A DNA stretch of 64,000 bases. It comes from Bacillus mobilis (lineage in GTDB: Bacteria; Bacillota; Bacilli; Bacillales; Bacillaceae_G). Where the stretch lies: positions 1 through 64,000 of the forward strand of contig NZ_MACF01000142.1 of NCBI RefSeq assembly GCF_001884045.1. Reading direction: 5' to 3'. The notes beneath the pieces were generated by a model that saw only the letters and a list, made by a program, of their open reading frames with translations, searched no databases and was not told the DNA's origin. Shown one piece after another: positions 1-9,525 of the stretch. Position 1 is the first letter of the stretch; each line of letters begins with the position of its first letter. The translations under genes were made by a program, and so were the position numbers.

Positions 1-3000
1 GCTAGTTTTCCGTTTTCTACCGTATTTTTAAAGCTAATTCGGTATTCTACTTCTTCTCCTAACTTCGGCACTAGATTATTTACGCTTTTCTTTGCTTTCA
101 TTTTTCCATCTTTGTGTAATGGCGTAATTTTTGCTTCTGGCTCTTTTGAATCTTTCGTATCGTCAACAATTGCCTTATTGACGATTTCCTTGCCTACTTC
201 CGCTTCTTCTTTCACCTTTACTTTAAAGACGATACTTCTTTCTTTCGTATCCGTAATATTTTCGTATTCAGCGATAACTTTTCCATCTTTCACACGTAAC
301 TTTACTGGAGCTGGTTTATCGCCTTCCGCCTTTTCACTATCATTTACATACTCTAAACCATTAGGGATTGTATCCTCTATTTTTACCTTTTCTAGTTTTC
401 CGTTTTCTACCGTATTCTTAAAGCTAATTCGGTATTCCACTTCTTCTCCTAGTTTTGGCGTTGGATTATCTACTGTCTTCTTCGAATCAATCATTCCATC
501 TTTATACTGCGGAGTAATTCTTTCCTCCGGCTCAATCGGTGGATGTTCCGTATCGTCAACAATTGCTTTATTGACAATCTCTTTACCTACTTTTGCTTCT
601 TCCTTCACCTTTACTTTAAAGACGATACTTCTTTCTTTCGTATCCGTAATATCGATATACTTAGCTTTAACTACCCCAGCTTCAACTGTTAATTCTACTG
701 GACCCGGCGCTTCGCCTTCAGCCTTAATACTATTCTCTACATATTCAAGGCCTGTTGGAATTGTATCTTCTACTCGCACCTCTGCTAGTTTTCCGTTCTC
801 TACCGTATTATGAAAACTAATTCGATATTCGATTTCTTCTCCTAGCTTCGGCTTTTCATTATTAACTACCTTTGTAGCAGCAATTACACCTTTTTTACTT
901 TGCGGTGTAATAACAACCTTTGCATCAGTCGGATCATGTTTCGGATCTTTTGCAACTGCTTTGTTTACAATTGCTTCCCCTACTTTTGCCGTCTCTTTTA
1001 CTTTCACTTTAAAAACAATACTTCTTTGTTCCATATCCGTAATTTCTGGATATGTTGCAGTTACTTTGCCATTCTCCATTTTTAGTTCTACTGGCTCTGG
1101 TTTTACACCTTCTGCTTTCAAACTACCTTTCACGTATTCAACACCTTCAGGCAACGTGTCTTCTATCATTACCTTTTCGAGCTTTCCGTTTTCTACTGTA
1201 TTATGAAATGTAATGCGGTATTCCACTTCTTCTCCTAGTTTTGGTGTTTGATTCGTTACGCTTTTATCTACGTCTACTTTACCGTCTTTATAACCTGGCG
1301 TAATCTTTTCTTCTGGGTACTCAGTCTGACCATTCGGATCACTTACAATTGCTTTATTAACAATTGTTTCTCCTGCTTTTGCTTCTTCTTTTACTTTCAC
1401 TTTAAAAATGATGCTTCGCTCTTTTGTATCTGTAATCTCTGGATACTTTGCGATTACCTTACCATTTTCTACTTTTAACTCTACTGGATTTGGTCCAGCA
1501 CCTTCAGCTCTCTCACTACCTTGAACAAATTCTAAGTTAGCTGGAATTTCATCTTCTATTGTAACTGCCTCTAGTTTTCCATTTTCCACCGTATTTTTGA
1601 AGCTAATTTGATATTCAACTTCTTCTCCTAGCTTCGGCTTCTTATTTGTTGCTTTTTTCTTTGCAGCAATTTTGCCGGCCTTATGCTGTGGTGTAATCTT
1701 TTCTTCTAGATCCTTTGGTGGATTTGTTTTATCACTAACAATTGCTTTGTTAACAATTTCTTCACCAATTTTTGCAGTTTCTTTTACTTTCGTTTTAAAG
1801 ACGATACTTCTTTCTTCCATATCCATAATTTCTGGATACTTTGCAATTACTTTGCCATTTTCAAATTTCAGCTCTACTGGCTCTGGTTTTGCACCTTCTG
1901 CTTTCAAACTATCTTTCACGAACTCAAGACTACTCGGTAATTCATCTTCAATCGTCAATACATCTAGACGTCCATCTTTGATAATGTTTTTAAAAGTAAT
2001 GCGATACTCTACTTCATCACCTAAACTCGGTGTTTTATTTGAAGCTACTTTTGTCGCTTCTATTTCTCCAGGAACCTCTTTTGGAGTCGTAACTGTAACA
2101 TTTGCATCGTCTTCACTCTCATACTTTATCTCAGCACTATCTTGTCCCTTTACAGCAACGACATTTTTGACTGTTGTATCTGATTGTATAGATTCTTTCA
2201 CTTTCACCTTAAATGTAATAACGGCACTTTCACCAGGCTGTAAAACACCACCGTCTGTAGAATCTGCCCCTTCACCAAGACGGAAATCAATTTGATTATT
2301 TACAAACTCTGCTTCATCATCGTTTGCATCATCTGTTTTTTGTCCTTTATTGCTCCCAGTAACATATTGAATGGATCCCGGGACATACTCTAAGCGATTA
2401 TCTAATTTATCAAATCCTTTTACATTAGATACCGGTGCTTGATTATTCTTCGTATCATTTTTCACTTCAATTTGGTACGTAATTTCTTCGCCAACTTTAA
2501 CTTCCTTAATTTCTTTTCCAGCACTATCTAACGCCTTTTTATCAACTTGTAAATTTGGCGCATTATGTTCTGTGACGAATGTAGTGTTGTTTAATACGTA
2601 AATATCACCGCCGCCACCATATGCTCTAAAGCGCATTTTTCCTTCTTTTAAATCGTTTTTCACTTGCTTTGGTCCCTCAAGATGATACGTATGAATATCT
2701 GTACTAAATGAATTTGTCCAATCTGGGTTATATCCCGGATATTTTTTTGTAACAAACTCGTTAGTCCCATCCACTTGTACTTCTGTCATAGACGAGTCAT
2801 TAACATCATTGTCCTTACCGTTAATATTTTTCAGCTTTTGATATCCTAATCCAAAGTCATACTCTCCATAATCATAGGCATATCCATCATTATCAGCAGG
2901 ATCTCCTTGTGACGAGAAATAACTAAATTTCGCCTTAAAAGCCCCTTCTTTCGGTGTGTTTATTTTATTAACACTAATATCTGTCCAAGCTGTACTTTTT

Positions 3001-4436
3001 TGAGAAACTAAACCTTCCCAAATTTTCATATCTTTTACGGTTTCTTTATAGTTTTCATACACTAATATAAGATTCCAGTTGCCCCAGTAGTAGCCACTAC
3101 CCTTTTCAAATTTAATTTGTGGTACATTTGCAACTGTCACCGTTTGAGAAATACCTTGTTTTGCAATCACATTTGTTACGTCAGCATATGCAACATATCC
3201 TGCGCCACTGCTATAGTGATTTGCAATATACGGTAAATAATTCGCTTTTCGTATACTATCAGCACTTACTTCGGTGTATTGCTTATTTCCCATCTTCACT
3301 TTAACAGGCTGTCTTACATCTTCATCGCTAACTCTATAATCTGTCCTTGCATCACTTGGAGTTCCCATAGCAGCTGTCCAAAATAAATACGCCTTTTTCA
3401 CTTTACTTCCAGCAGGGATGTTAGGAAAAGCTCCTGTTGATGAATTAAATGTAGTGTCATCATTATCAATATCTACAGCTTTTTTATTTACTTTCCCCCC
3501 GACACTTTGCCTAGTATAGTGATTATCTGTTAGCCCAAGCGTCACATTACCAGTCTGTACTAAATCACCAGCAGCAATTACGGAATACAGTGGATCTCCA
3601 AACCCTTGCTTATCCCCTGTTTGGATTTGAACCTTTGAAGCATTTTCTGATGCAGCTTGTACTTCTGTATTGCCCTGCTTTGCTGCCTCTTTTTCTGGCT
3701 GTTTCTCAGCTTCAGTTACTGGTTGTTCTGCCTTCTCCAGTTCTGTTTTTGATGTAGGTTTATTTTTATCTTCTACAGATACTTTTAGCTTTTCATCAAC
3801 TTTTTTAGCTGTATTATCAACTGATGCGCCTACTTCTTTCTTATTACTGTCAGCCTCATCATCGGCATTCACTTCAACCTTGTCTTCAGACGGAATCCCT
3901 TCAACATCTACAGACATATTTCCTATTTGCACTTGATCTTTTTGCACACTAATTTTTTGTTTGTATTCTTTATTAAAATGCTGTGCACGACTAGCTTTTA
4001 TTAACACAGTCATTTTTTCGTGTGATTTTAAATCTTGAATTTTAAGATTAAAAGAAAGAAGCTTTCCTCCCTTATCTTTTTCTTCTATATAGAAATCAGC
4101 TACCCTATTTTCAGGTAGTTTCTCCCCGTTTACTTTCATAGATTGAGGAAGAAACATAATTTCATTGTCATTATTTTGTTTCATCACCAATTCTTGAATT
4201 GGTGTATCTCCCGTATTTTCAATCGTATATTGAAATACGTGCTCCCTCTCAGCTACTTCTCCCCTGTATATTTCAGCATTCACTTTCTCTGCCTTAATCT
4301 TCACATCATTCCCTTGTAACTCATCCCAGCTCTTTTTATTTATCTCTGTAGCAAAAGCGCTAGGTGAAGGTAATATGATGGATAGGAGAAGTGTAATCAT
4401 TGTTACGACATTAAAACTTTTCAACACTTTTTTCAT
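1..4436 (-). CDS. Giant secreted repeat protein (DUF11-type repeats), C-terminus off the window
   Basis: Open from the ATG at 4436 to the window edge (about 1478 codons), so the C-terminus and any LPXTG anchor are not visible. A good RBS (AAAGGAG) lies upstream. The N-terminus is a signal peptide (basic start, hydrophobic core, cleavage probably after AFA at residue 29). Next come an NEAT-free adhesin-like segment, a Lys/Glu-rich linker at about residues 180-270, and a beta-rich region at about 280-600. From about residue 620 there are repeats of the DUF11/isopeptide type with the recurring motif KLGEEVEYRISFKNTVENGK. Repeat spacing is 390-393 nt (130-131 residues). Likely a cell-surface stalk or adhesin; ligand unknown. 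The repeats are very similar to one another, which favours copy-number change by recombination. Confidence 0.85.
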   Translation of the reverse strand, partial: MKKVLKSFNVVTMITLLLSIILPSPSAFATEINKKSWDELQGNDVKIKAEKVNAEIYRGEVAEREHVFQYTIENTGDTPIQELVMKQNNDNEIMFLPQSMKVNGEKLPENRVADFYIEEKDKGGKLLSFNLKIQDLKSHEKMTVLIKASRAQHFNKEYKQKISVQKDQVQIGNMSVDVEGIPSEDKVEVNADDEADSNKKEVGASVDNTAKKVDEKLKVSVEDKNKPTSKTELEKAEQPVTEAEKQPEKEAAKQGNTEVQAASENASKVQIQTGDKQGFGDPLYSVIAAGDLVQTGNVTLGLTDNHYTRQSVGGKVNKKAVDIDNDDTTFNSSTGAFPNIPAGSKVKKAYLFWTAAMGTPSDARTDYRVSDEDVRQPVKVKMGNKQYTEVSADSIRKANYLPYIANHYSSGAGYVAYADVTNVIAKQGISQTVTVANVPQIKFEKGSGYYWGNWNLILVYENYKETVKDMKIWEGLVSQKSTAWTDISVNKINTPKEGAFKAKFSYFSSQGDPADNDGYAYDYGEYDFGLGYQKLKNINGKDNDVNDSSMTEVQVDGTNEFVTKKYPGYNPDWTNSFSTDIHTYHLEGPKQVKNDLKEGKMRFRAYGGGGDIYVLNNTTFVTEHNAPNLQVDKKALDSAGKEIKEVKVGEEITYQIEVKNDTKNNQAPVSNVKGFDKLDNRLEYVPGSIQYVTGSNKGQKTDDANDDEAEFVNNQIDFRLGEGADSTDGGVLQPGESAVITFKVKVKESIQSDTTVKNVVAVKGQDSAEIKYESEDDANVTVTTPKEVPGEIEATKVASNKTPSLGDEVEYRITFKNIIKDGRLDVLTIEDELPSSLEFVKDSLKAEGAKPEPVELKFENGKVIAKYPEIMDMEERSIVFKTKVKETAKIGEEIVNKAIVSDKTNPPKDLEEKITPQHKAGKIAAKKKATNKKPKLGEEVEYQISFKNTVENGKLEAVTIEDEIPANLEFVQGSERAEGAGPNPVELKVENGKVIAKYPEITDTKERSIIFKVKVKEEAKAGETIVNKAIVSDPNGQTEYPEEKITPGYKDGKVDVDKSVTNQTPKLGEEVEYRITFHNTVENGKLEKVMIEDTLPEGVEYVKGSLKAEGVKPEPVELKMENGKVTATYPEITDMEQRSIVFKVKVKETAKVGEAIVNKAVAKDPKHDPTDAKVVITPQSKKGVIAATKVVNNEKPKLGEEIEYRISFHNTVENGKLAEVRVEDTIPTGLEYVENSIKAEGEAPGPVELTVEAGVVKAKYIDITDTKERSIVFKVKVKEEAKVGKEIVNKAIVDDTEHPPIEPEERITPQYKDGMIDSKKTVDNPTPKLGEEVEYRISFKNTVENGKLEKVKIEDTIPNGLEYVNDSEKAEGDKPAPVKLRVKDGKVIAEYENITDTKERSIVFKVKVKEEAEVGKEIVNKAIVDDTKDSKEPEAKITPLHKDGKMKAKKSVNNLVPKLGEEVEYRISFKNTVENGKL

Positions 4437-4835
4437 ATTTCTACCTTTTCTCCTTTCTATATATTTGCTATCCGTCTACTTCATTTCAGTACCCATTTCA
4501 TTTAGTAACCGGAAACATAGCAATATATATCCACTCGCAACAATCCGTCCTACGAAGATGCATCATTGAAATCCCTATTTCAACAATACAAATCTCATAG
4601 AATATTACTATTTTAATTTATCAAAAATAGCATATATATCGGATACCCATATAAACCCCTACTATTTTTTTAATATAGGAAAAACCCTCTATTATATAGG
4701 TTTATATGACAGTTAAAGGATACATAAAAATCTTAACATACTCGTTAATCTATTTATACAAGCAATAGGAAGTTTACCATTTTTTACTTATTTTAGTTCA
4801 TTAATTATTATTTAAATTCCCGAAAAATAGTAACC
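4437..4835. other. AT-rich intergenic region between divergent genes
   Basis: No convincing gene. It holds the leader of the surface-protein gene on the minus strand. Two related words sharing the core GGTTTATATG occur near 4650-4720 (once as its complement). I see no clean terminator or riboswitch. Confidence 0.5.
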
Positions 4836-4880
4836 GTTACATGTAAAAATATGTTATATTAAAATGAGAACAAACGTTCT
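4836..4880 (+). promoter_or_regulatory. Candidate promoter with LexA (SOS) box
   Basis: GTTACA (4836-4841) and TAAAAT (4860-4865) form a plausible sigma-A promoter with an 18-bp spacer. Immediately downstream, GAACAAACGTTC (4868-4879) fits the Bacillus LexA/DinR consensus GAAC-N4-GTTC, including the internal RNRY pattern, and is flanked symmetrically by A and T. LexA bound here would cover the start of transcription. It is followed by AGAGGAGG and the ATG at 4902. Confidence 0.6.
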
Positions 4881-4901
4881 AATTTAGAGGAGGAATTTTT
4901 A

Positions 4902-5381
4902 ATGATAAACGAACCTATTATCGTAAAAAAAGAAGCTTTCCAAGCAATCGGCGTTTCGACTACGACGACAAATGAAATAGAAGCATCTACTGAAGGAAAA
5001 ATTCCCGGGCTTTGGAACCAATACTTCCAAGAACAAATGATGCATCACATCCCAAATCAACAAACGAAAGAAACATTCGCTTTCTACTCAAATTATGAAT
5101 CAGATGAAACTGGTACATATCAATTTACAATCGGCATGCCAGTTTCCTCATTAGAAGACGTTCCTGAAAATATGACAACTGTAACAATACCTGCCGCTAC
5201 ATATGCGGTATTTACAACAAGAAAGGGACCAGTTGCTGAAGTCGTTTGCGAGGCCTGGGAATATATTTGGAAATGGTCAAAAGAAAACAAACGTGCTTTT
5301 ACAACAGACTTTGAGCTTTATGATGAAAAAGCAACAGATCCAACCAACGTACAATTGGATATTTATATTGCATTAGCCTAA
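4902..5381 (+). CDS. GyrI-like / AraC-type effector-binding domain protein
   Basis: 159 residues, a single-domain protein resembling the GyrI-like small-molecule-binding fold (AraC effector-binding family). Typical elements are the opening PIIVKKEAFQAIGVS strand, a central IGMPVSS segment and the aromatic VCEAWEYIWKWSKEN stretch, followed by the conserved acidic FELYDE motif. Family members bind lipophilic or cationic ligands, and some shield DNA gyrase from inhibitors. There is no DNA-binding domain, so it is not itself a regulator. The RBS GAGGAGG fixes the start. The gene sits alone behind a LexA-type box, suggesting DNA-damage induction (inference), and ends in a strong terminator. Confidence 0.75.
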   Translation: MINEPIIVKKEAFQAIGVSTTTTNEIEASTEGKIPGLWNQYFQEQMMHHIPNQQTKETFAFYSNYESDETGTYQFTIGMPVSSLEDVPENMTTVTIPAATYAVFTTRKGPVAEVVCEAWEYIWKWSKENKRAFTTDFELYDEKATDPTNVQLDIYIALA

Positions 5382-5426
5382 ACGACAAAAAAGAAGATAC
5401 CATTTGGTATCTTCTTTTTTGTCGTT
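5381..5426. terminator. Perfect 22-bp inverted repeat terminator
   Basis: Two 22-nt arms separated by TT begin at the last base of the stop codon. The arms contain A6 and T6 tracts, so the structure can terminate from either side. Confidence 0.85.
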
Positions 5427-5512
5427 AAATAGCCACTGTGCAAATTCCACATTATTGTCTACAATGAGAAAGTGCAGTATAGAAATATTAGAAACTGTAT
5501 AAAGTGAAACTA

Positions 5513-5645
5513 TACTCAGTAGTGGGGGGGCATCCCCCCACTACTGAGTATTAGTTGAACCAATCGGACGTTTACGGGCAGTTGGTCTCCCACCTAACTT
5601 CTTTGCTCGAGCCAAATTTTGAGGTGGGAGTTTTACTGCCCGTTA
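5513..5645. mobile_element. Structured element resembling an IS605/TnpB right end or derived MITE
   Basis: Two nested structures occur with no gene. The first is a 17-bp perfect hairpin (arms 5513-5529 and 5534-5550, loop GCAT) with a G7/C6 core. The second has outer arms at about 5570-5582 and 5635-5647 (GTTTACGGGCAGT against ACTGCCCGTTAAC, one mismatch) enclosing CTCCCACCT (5587-5595) and AGGTGGGAG (5622-5630). Subterminal hairpins of this kind are characteristic of IS200/IS605 ends and their palindrome-associated derivatives, and of some B. cereus group bcr repeats. No transposase or TnpB is present. Confidence 0.45.
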
Positions 5646-5710
5646 ACGCGGGATAAAGTGATTGTTAACAGGTTTTTTAGTTTAAATTTGTCACATAGAA
5701 AGGAAGCAAT

Positions 5711-6958
5711 ATGGAGGAACTACAACAAAATAAATCTGCTTTAAAAGAAAACGCGAAACCGTTATTAAAAAATACGAATTTCCTTTTTCTTTGGGCAGCT
5801 ACTCTCTTTTCAAGCTTTGCTTTAGCCTTTTTTACTTTTTCACAAACGTGGTACATAGCAAAAACATTAAACCTTGAAGCTTCACTCGGTGTTGTTTTCG
5901 TCGCTCTTAGTGTTCCAAGGCTTATTTTTATGATTATCGGCGGAGCATTAGCTGATAAATTCCCGAAAAAAAACATTATGTTTTATTCTAATATTATTCG
6001 TGCCATTCTTGTCGCAACCATACTCACGTGGTTCATCGTAGGTGATGTAACACTATATACATTTGCTTTATTCGCTTTATTCTTTGGGCTTGCTGATGCT
6101 TTTTTCTGGTCAGCAGATGGATCTATCTTGCCTGAACTTGTAGAAAAAAGCCGTTTAACACAAGCAAACTCACTTACGCAAATGACAAACCAAGCATCGG
6201 TCATCTTAGGCCCTGTACTTGGCGGCATTCTTATCAAATTTACGAACTATGAAACGATCTTTTCGATCACAATTTTATTGCTGATCGTCGCAGCCATACT
6301 CGTTCAAAAAATACAATTTACGATGCCAGAGCAGAGAGATACAGACAAAGGCATGTTCACTTCTATTAAAGAAGGAATCTTATATGTAAAGGAATCACCA
6401 TTCCTTTCAACTTTCCTTCTTTGTAGCGCCTTTTTAAACTTATTTTTAATCGGTCCGATGCAAGTCGGCTTCCCGCTTTTCGTTAAAAATGTTCTGCACG
6501 GCGACTCGCTTCAGTTCAGTTACTTAGAAGCGTCTGTAGGAGGCGGAATGGCAATCGGTGCTGTCATTGTCGGTTTAAAAAATATTAATCGTAGACGCGG
6601 CCTATTTTGTATTATCATGATGCTACTATCTGGCGTATTCTTCTTATCCATCAACTTTAGCACCGTACTTTGGCAAGCATTATTAGCTGGCATGTTTTAC
6701 GGTATTACAATCGCAATGGCTATCGTTCCGCTTATGGCGATGATTCAATCAACAGTAAAAGAAGAAATGATGGGACGCGTAATGAGTTTACTTATGCTAT
6801 CATCAATGGGCTTTATCCCGCTTTCTTATGCATTCACATCAATCGCACTCGCAATAGGAATTCCAATCGTAACCGTTATGAAAAGTGGTGCAATCGCCGT
6901 TATCGTCTTCGTACTATTTGTAGCGATTCGTGTTCCAGTTGTAAGAAAGTTTGATTAA
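5711..6958 (+). CDS. MFS transporter, EntS-like (MFS_3)
   Basis: 415 residues with about 12 hydrophobic segments after a short basic cytoplasmic N-terminus. The family loop motif G-x-x-x-D-x-F-P-K-K-x between TM2 and TM3 reads GGALADKFPKKN (about residues 78-89). A second-half counterpart is degenerate. The closest family is the enterobactin exporter/macrolide-efflux-like group, so export of a siderophore or drug is plausible, but the substrate cannot be read from sequence. RBS AAAGGAAG. It lies directly after the IS605-like remnant. Confidence 0.8.
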   Translation: MEELQQNKSALKENAKPLLKNTNFLFLWAATLFSSFALAFFTFSQTWYIAKTLNLEASLGVVFVALSVPRLIFMIIGGALADKFPKKNIMFYSNIIRAILVATILTWFIVGDVTLYTFALFALFFGLADAFFWSADGSILPELVEKSRLTQANSLTQMTNQASVILGPVLGGILIKFTNYETIFSITILLLIVAAILVQKIQFTMPEQRDTDKGMFTSIKEGILYVKESPFLSTFLLCSAFLNLFLIGPMQVGFPLFVKNVLHGDSLQFSYLEASVGGGMAIGAVIVGLKNINRRRGLFCIIMMLLSGVFFLSINFSTVLWQALLAGMFYGITIAMAIVPLMAMIQSTVKEEMMGRVMSLLMLSSMGFIPLSYAFTSIALAIGIPIVTVMKSGAIAVIVFVLFVAIRVPVVRKFD

Positions 6959-6975
6959 CGACTTGGAGTCATGTG

Positions 6976-7857
6976 TTATACGCATGGCTCCTTTTTAAAC
7001 GGATCAAATAACGGTATCCCCTTACTTCTTCTCACAGCTGCTCCCCATTCTAATCCAACCTCTAAAAACAGATCCCGCACTGTACTGTATAAAAGAGCCT
7101 TCACATTTTTACGGATTTCCCCGTATTTATACGCTCTCACAACACTCTTTACTCGCCAAATGAAATTCCCATACACTTCTTCATCAGCTAATATTTGCTC
7201 CAGTAAAACACCTTGCTCTAGTAACCCGCTCTTTTTATAGGCAAGTTCCACCTTACTCCAAAATATATTAATCTTCTTCGGATTACGCGTCATCGGCACA
7301 AGTGCGTATATAAAAGGCTTCGGTATATCGTGGCGGCAATACGTCTCATCAAGTTCGTACGTTTCTTTTCTATTCTCTTTTATTTGTGGAATGTTTTTAG
7401 AAAGAATTGTTTCCCCCTCATTTTTTTGCTCGTTTTTACTACAGCCAGCTGCACGATCATCACTTTCACATGCGGACATTTTCATCCGGTCATCCATGCG
7501 GTCAATTGCAGATGTAAGAAATACATATAAGTTCGCACTATATCCGCCGCGCCTATGTCTTTCTTTTGTCGCAACACGCTTTATAATGCCTAGTTCCTCT
7601 AACTTTGCAATTGAGCGGCGTACTGTACGAATACTCTTTCCAACATTCGTCGCAATTGTCTCCATTAACGGACAAGCAACTCCCACTGTTTTCTGTTTCT
7701 CATTCACTGCATACTTTCCTAAAAAATAAATGATGGTAGCATCCGTCTTATTTAATTGGAATCGATAGCACTTCAAAACTTGCTTTTGATATGTATTAAA
7801 CTCTTCTTTACTTCGAAATTCACTGTATGGTTTCATTAAGTTATATAAGCTTCCCAT
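6976..7857 (-). CDS. Helix-turn-helix protein, replication-initiator-like
   Basis: 293 residues from the ATG at 7857 (RBS GAGGTG; ATG at 7863 and GTG at 7866 sit too close to it). The N-terminal ~110 residues look like a winged-helix (HTH_36) domain: KTDATIIYFLGKYA, then an IATNVGKSIRTVRRSIAKLEELG helix-turn-helix. An acidic, low-complexity linker follows (about residues 120-165), then a C-terminal helical region. This organisation is common to plasmid/phage replication-type and chromosomal regulators in the B. cereus group. Function unknown; it is convergent with the MFS gene, whose stop is only 17 nt away. Confidence 0.6.
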   Translation of the reverse strand: MGSLYNLMKPYSEFRSKEEFNTYQKQVLKCYRFQLNKTDATIIYFLGKYAVNEKQKTVGVACPLMETIATNVGKSIRTVRRSIAKLEELGIIKRVATKERHRRGGYSANLYVFLTSAIDRMDDRMKMSACESDDRAAGCSKNEQKNEGETILSKNIPQIKENRKETYELDETYCRHDIPKPFIYALVPMTRNPKKINIFWSKVELAYKKSGLLEQGVLLEQILADEEVYGNFIWRVKSVVRAYKYGEIRKNVKALLYSTVRDLFLEVGLEWGAAVRRSKGIPLFDPFKKEPCV

Positions 7858-7937
7858 TTTCATCACCTCATTTATAGGTAAGAGTCTGGAAGAAAAATTG
7901 GCGTGATATTTAAAATTTTTTTAATGGAGATGAAAAT

Positions 7938-8399
7938 ATGATTGTAATTAGCGCTTGTTTAGGTGGTATCGCTTGTCGGTATGATGGAAGTGACAATCTC
8001 GTTTCAAAAATAGAAGATTTGCTGCAACAAGAAGATACAGTCCTCATTTGTCCTGAAGTATTAGGAGGATTACCAACGCCTCGTCCTTCAGCTGAAATTA
8101 TTGGCGGGAATGGCGATGACGTTTTAGATGGAAAAGCAAAAGTGATGACAAAAGGTGGTGAAAATGTTACAGAAGCTTTCGTGCGCGGCGCTTATAAAGC
8201 TCTAGAACAAATGAAAGATTTACACCCAGAGTACATCATTTTAAAAGAACGCAGTCCATCTTGTGGTAGTTCTACGATTTACACTGGAGAATTTAACGGG
8301 AATAAACAAACTGGTTACGGAGTAACCACTGCTTTATTCAAAAGACATGGATTGAAAGTCATTTCGGAAGAGGATTTTGATAAAGAAAAAAGGAATTGA
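7938..8399 (+). CDS. DUF523 family protein (YbbK-like)
   Basis: 153 residues covering the complete DUF523 domain. The hallmarks are the N-terminal ISACLGGIACRYDG motif, CPEVLGGLPTPRP at about residues 39-51, and LKERSPSCGSSTIY at about 103-116. The conserved cysteines suggest metal or Fe-S binding; the biochemical role is unknown. RBS GGAGATG. It is divergent from the HTH gene, and a strong terminator overlaps its stop. Confidence 0.85.
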   Translation: MIVISACLGGIACRYDGSDNLVSKIEDLLQQEDTVLICPEVLGGLPTPRPSAEIIGGNGDDVLDGKAKVMTKGGENVTEAFVRGAYKALEQMKDLHPEYIILKERSPSCGSSTIYTGEFNGNKQTGYGVTTALFKRHGLKVISEEDFDKEKRN

Positions 8400-8422
8400 C
8401 CCTATTCGTCAATTCCTTTTTT
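8386..8422. terminator. Intrinsic terminator after DUF523 gene
   Basis: 15-nt arms (8386-8400 and 8408-8422) with a 7-nt loop and flanking A6/T6. It can serve the convergent YxeA gene as well. Confidence 0.85.
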
Positions 8423-8427
8423 CTTTC

Positions 8428-8781
8428 TTATTTTGCACCTAGCTTTTCTTTCACTTTCGCAGGAAGCTCATCTTTCTTTACTTCTTCCCAAGCTGATACA
8501 CCTTTTTTATCTGAGTGATATACACGTAAGAATGCATCTTTACGTAAGTTTTTTTGTGCAGTAAATTCTAATTCTTTTTCTTTTCCGTCTTTATCAAAAC
8601 CAGTTAGTTTATATTCGTAATCTTTATAAGGCTGACCATTATCAGCTTTACCATTATACTCTTTTCCATCTACCGTAATTTGAACGTAATACTCGTCTTT
8701 ACCCATACGATTTAAATCACAGCCAACTAATAGGCTTGCAAATACAACTAAAATACTAAAAAGTGCAATATATCTTTTCAT
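8428..8781 (-). CDS. YxeA family lipoprotein
   Basis: 117 residues from the ATG at 8781; a GTG at 8790 is also in frame but overlaps the ribosome binding site GAGGTG. A lipoprotein signal ends in LLVGC (Cys at about residue 21). The mature part carries the YxeA/DUF1093 signature: YYVQI, then YKLTGFDKDGKEKELEFTA, then LRKDAFLRVY. Small secreted proteins of this OB-like fold are common in Firmicutes. Role unknown. Confidence 0.8.
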   Translation of the reverse strand: MKRYIALFSILVVFASLLVGCDLNRMGKDEYYVQITVDGKEYNGKADNGQPYKDYEYKLTGFDKDGKEKELEFTAQKNLRKDAFLRVYHSDKKGVSAWEEVKKDELPAKVKEKLGAK

Positions 8782-8886
8782 TTCCTTCACCTCATGTGTT
8801 TTTCTTATATTGTTATCTTAAAGCCTGATCTTTAAAGAAGAAATTCAAAAACATGACATGAACATTACACTTTTGTAAGATAATAA

Positions 8887-9525
8887 TTATTTCTTCACTT
8901 TAGAAACCGTCATTCCGTCACCAATTGGAATCAGTACGGATTCTAAACTTGGATGCGTTGCTACTACTTCATTAAACTTCTTCATAACTTCTGTATAACG
9001 TTTTTGTTTCGCACTTTCATCAACTACACTACCACCAGCTAAAACATTATCTGTAATAATTACCGCACCTGGCTTAGCAAGCTGGATGCAGTATGTTAAG
9101 TAATTTTCATAATTCTCCTTATCGGCGTCGACAAAAAAGAAATCAAATCGCTTATTACCAGCGACTAGTTTTTCAAGACTTTGTAACGCAGCACCCGTCA
9201 TATACGACACTTGTTTTCCAAATCCCGCTTTATGTAAATTACGATGCGCTACCTCTGCATATTTCTCTTCAAGTTCGAGTGAAGTTAACGTACCTTCTTC
9301 TCCAAAACCTCGTGCAAGACAAATGCCACTATATCCACCTAATGCACCTATTTCTAAAACATCTTTCGCTCCAGAAATGGAAACTAACATCGTTAAAAAT
9401 TTCCCCGAAGAAGGCGATACCGATATCGGTGGCATTTCATTTTCTTTTATGGAAACAATCACTTCATCCAAAAGAGCATCTTGATCACAAAACACTGAAT
9501 CGATATAACGATTAATTTGTTTCAT
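8887..9525 (-). CDS. SAM-dependent O-methyltransferase, family 3 (YrrM-like)
   Basis: 212 residues, full length for the class I catechol-type O-methyltransferase family. SAM-binding motif I is EIGALGGYSG (about 57-66), the acidic post-motif is SLELEEKY, and the metal/SAM site is FFVDADKENYENYL (about 131-144). The ITDNVL motif follows. It overlaps the upstream small basic protein by 14 nt, so the two are translationally coupled. Methyl acceptor unknown. Confidence 0.85.
   Translation of the reverse strand: MKQINRYIDSVFCDQDALLDEVIVSIKENEMPPISVSPSSGKFLTMLVSISGAKDVLEIGALGGYSGICLARGFGEEGTLTSLELEEKYAEVAHRNLHKAGFGKQVSYMTGAALQSLEKLVAGNKRFDFFFVDADKENYENYLTYCIQLAKPGAVIITDNVLAGGSVVDESAKQKRYTEVMKKFNEVVATHPSLESVLIPIGDGMTVSKVKK

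Noticed and set aside
112-2295. Several plus-strand open frames across the start of the window
   Set aside because: They are shadows of the repetitive minus-strand surface-protein gene: same 390-393 bp periodicity, no RBS, Ser/Thr/Phe-rich antisense composition.
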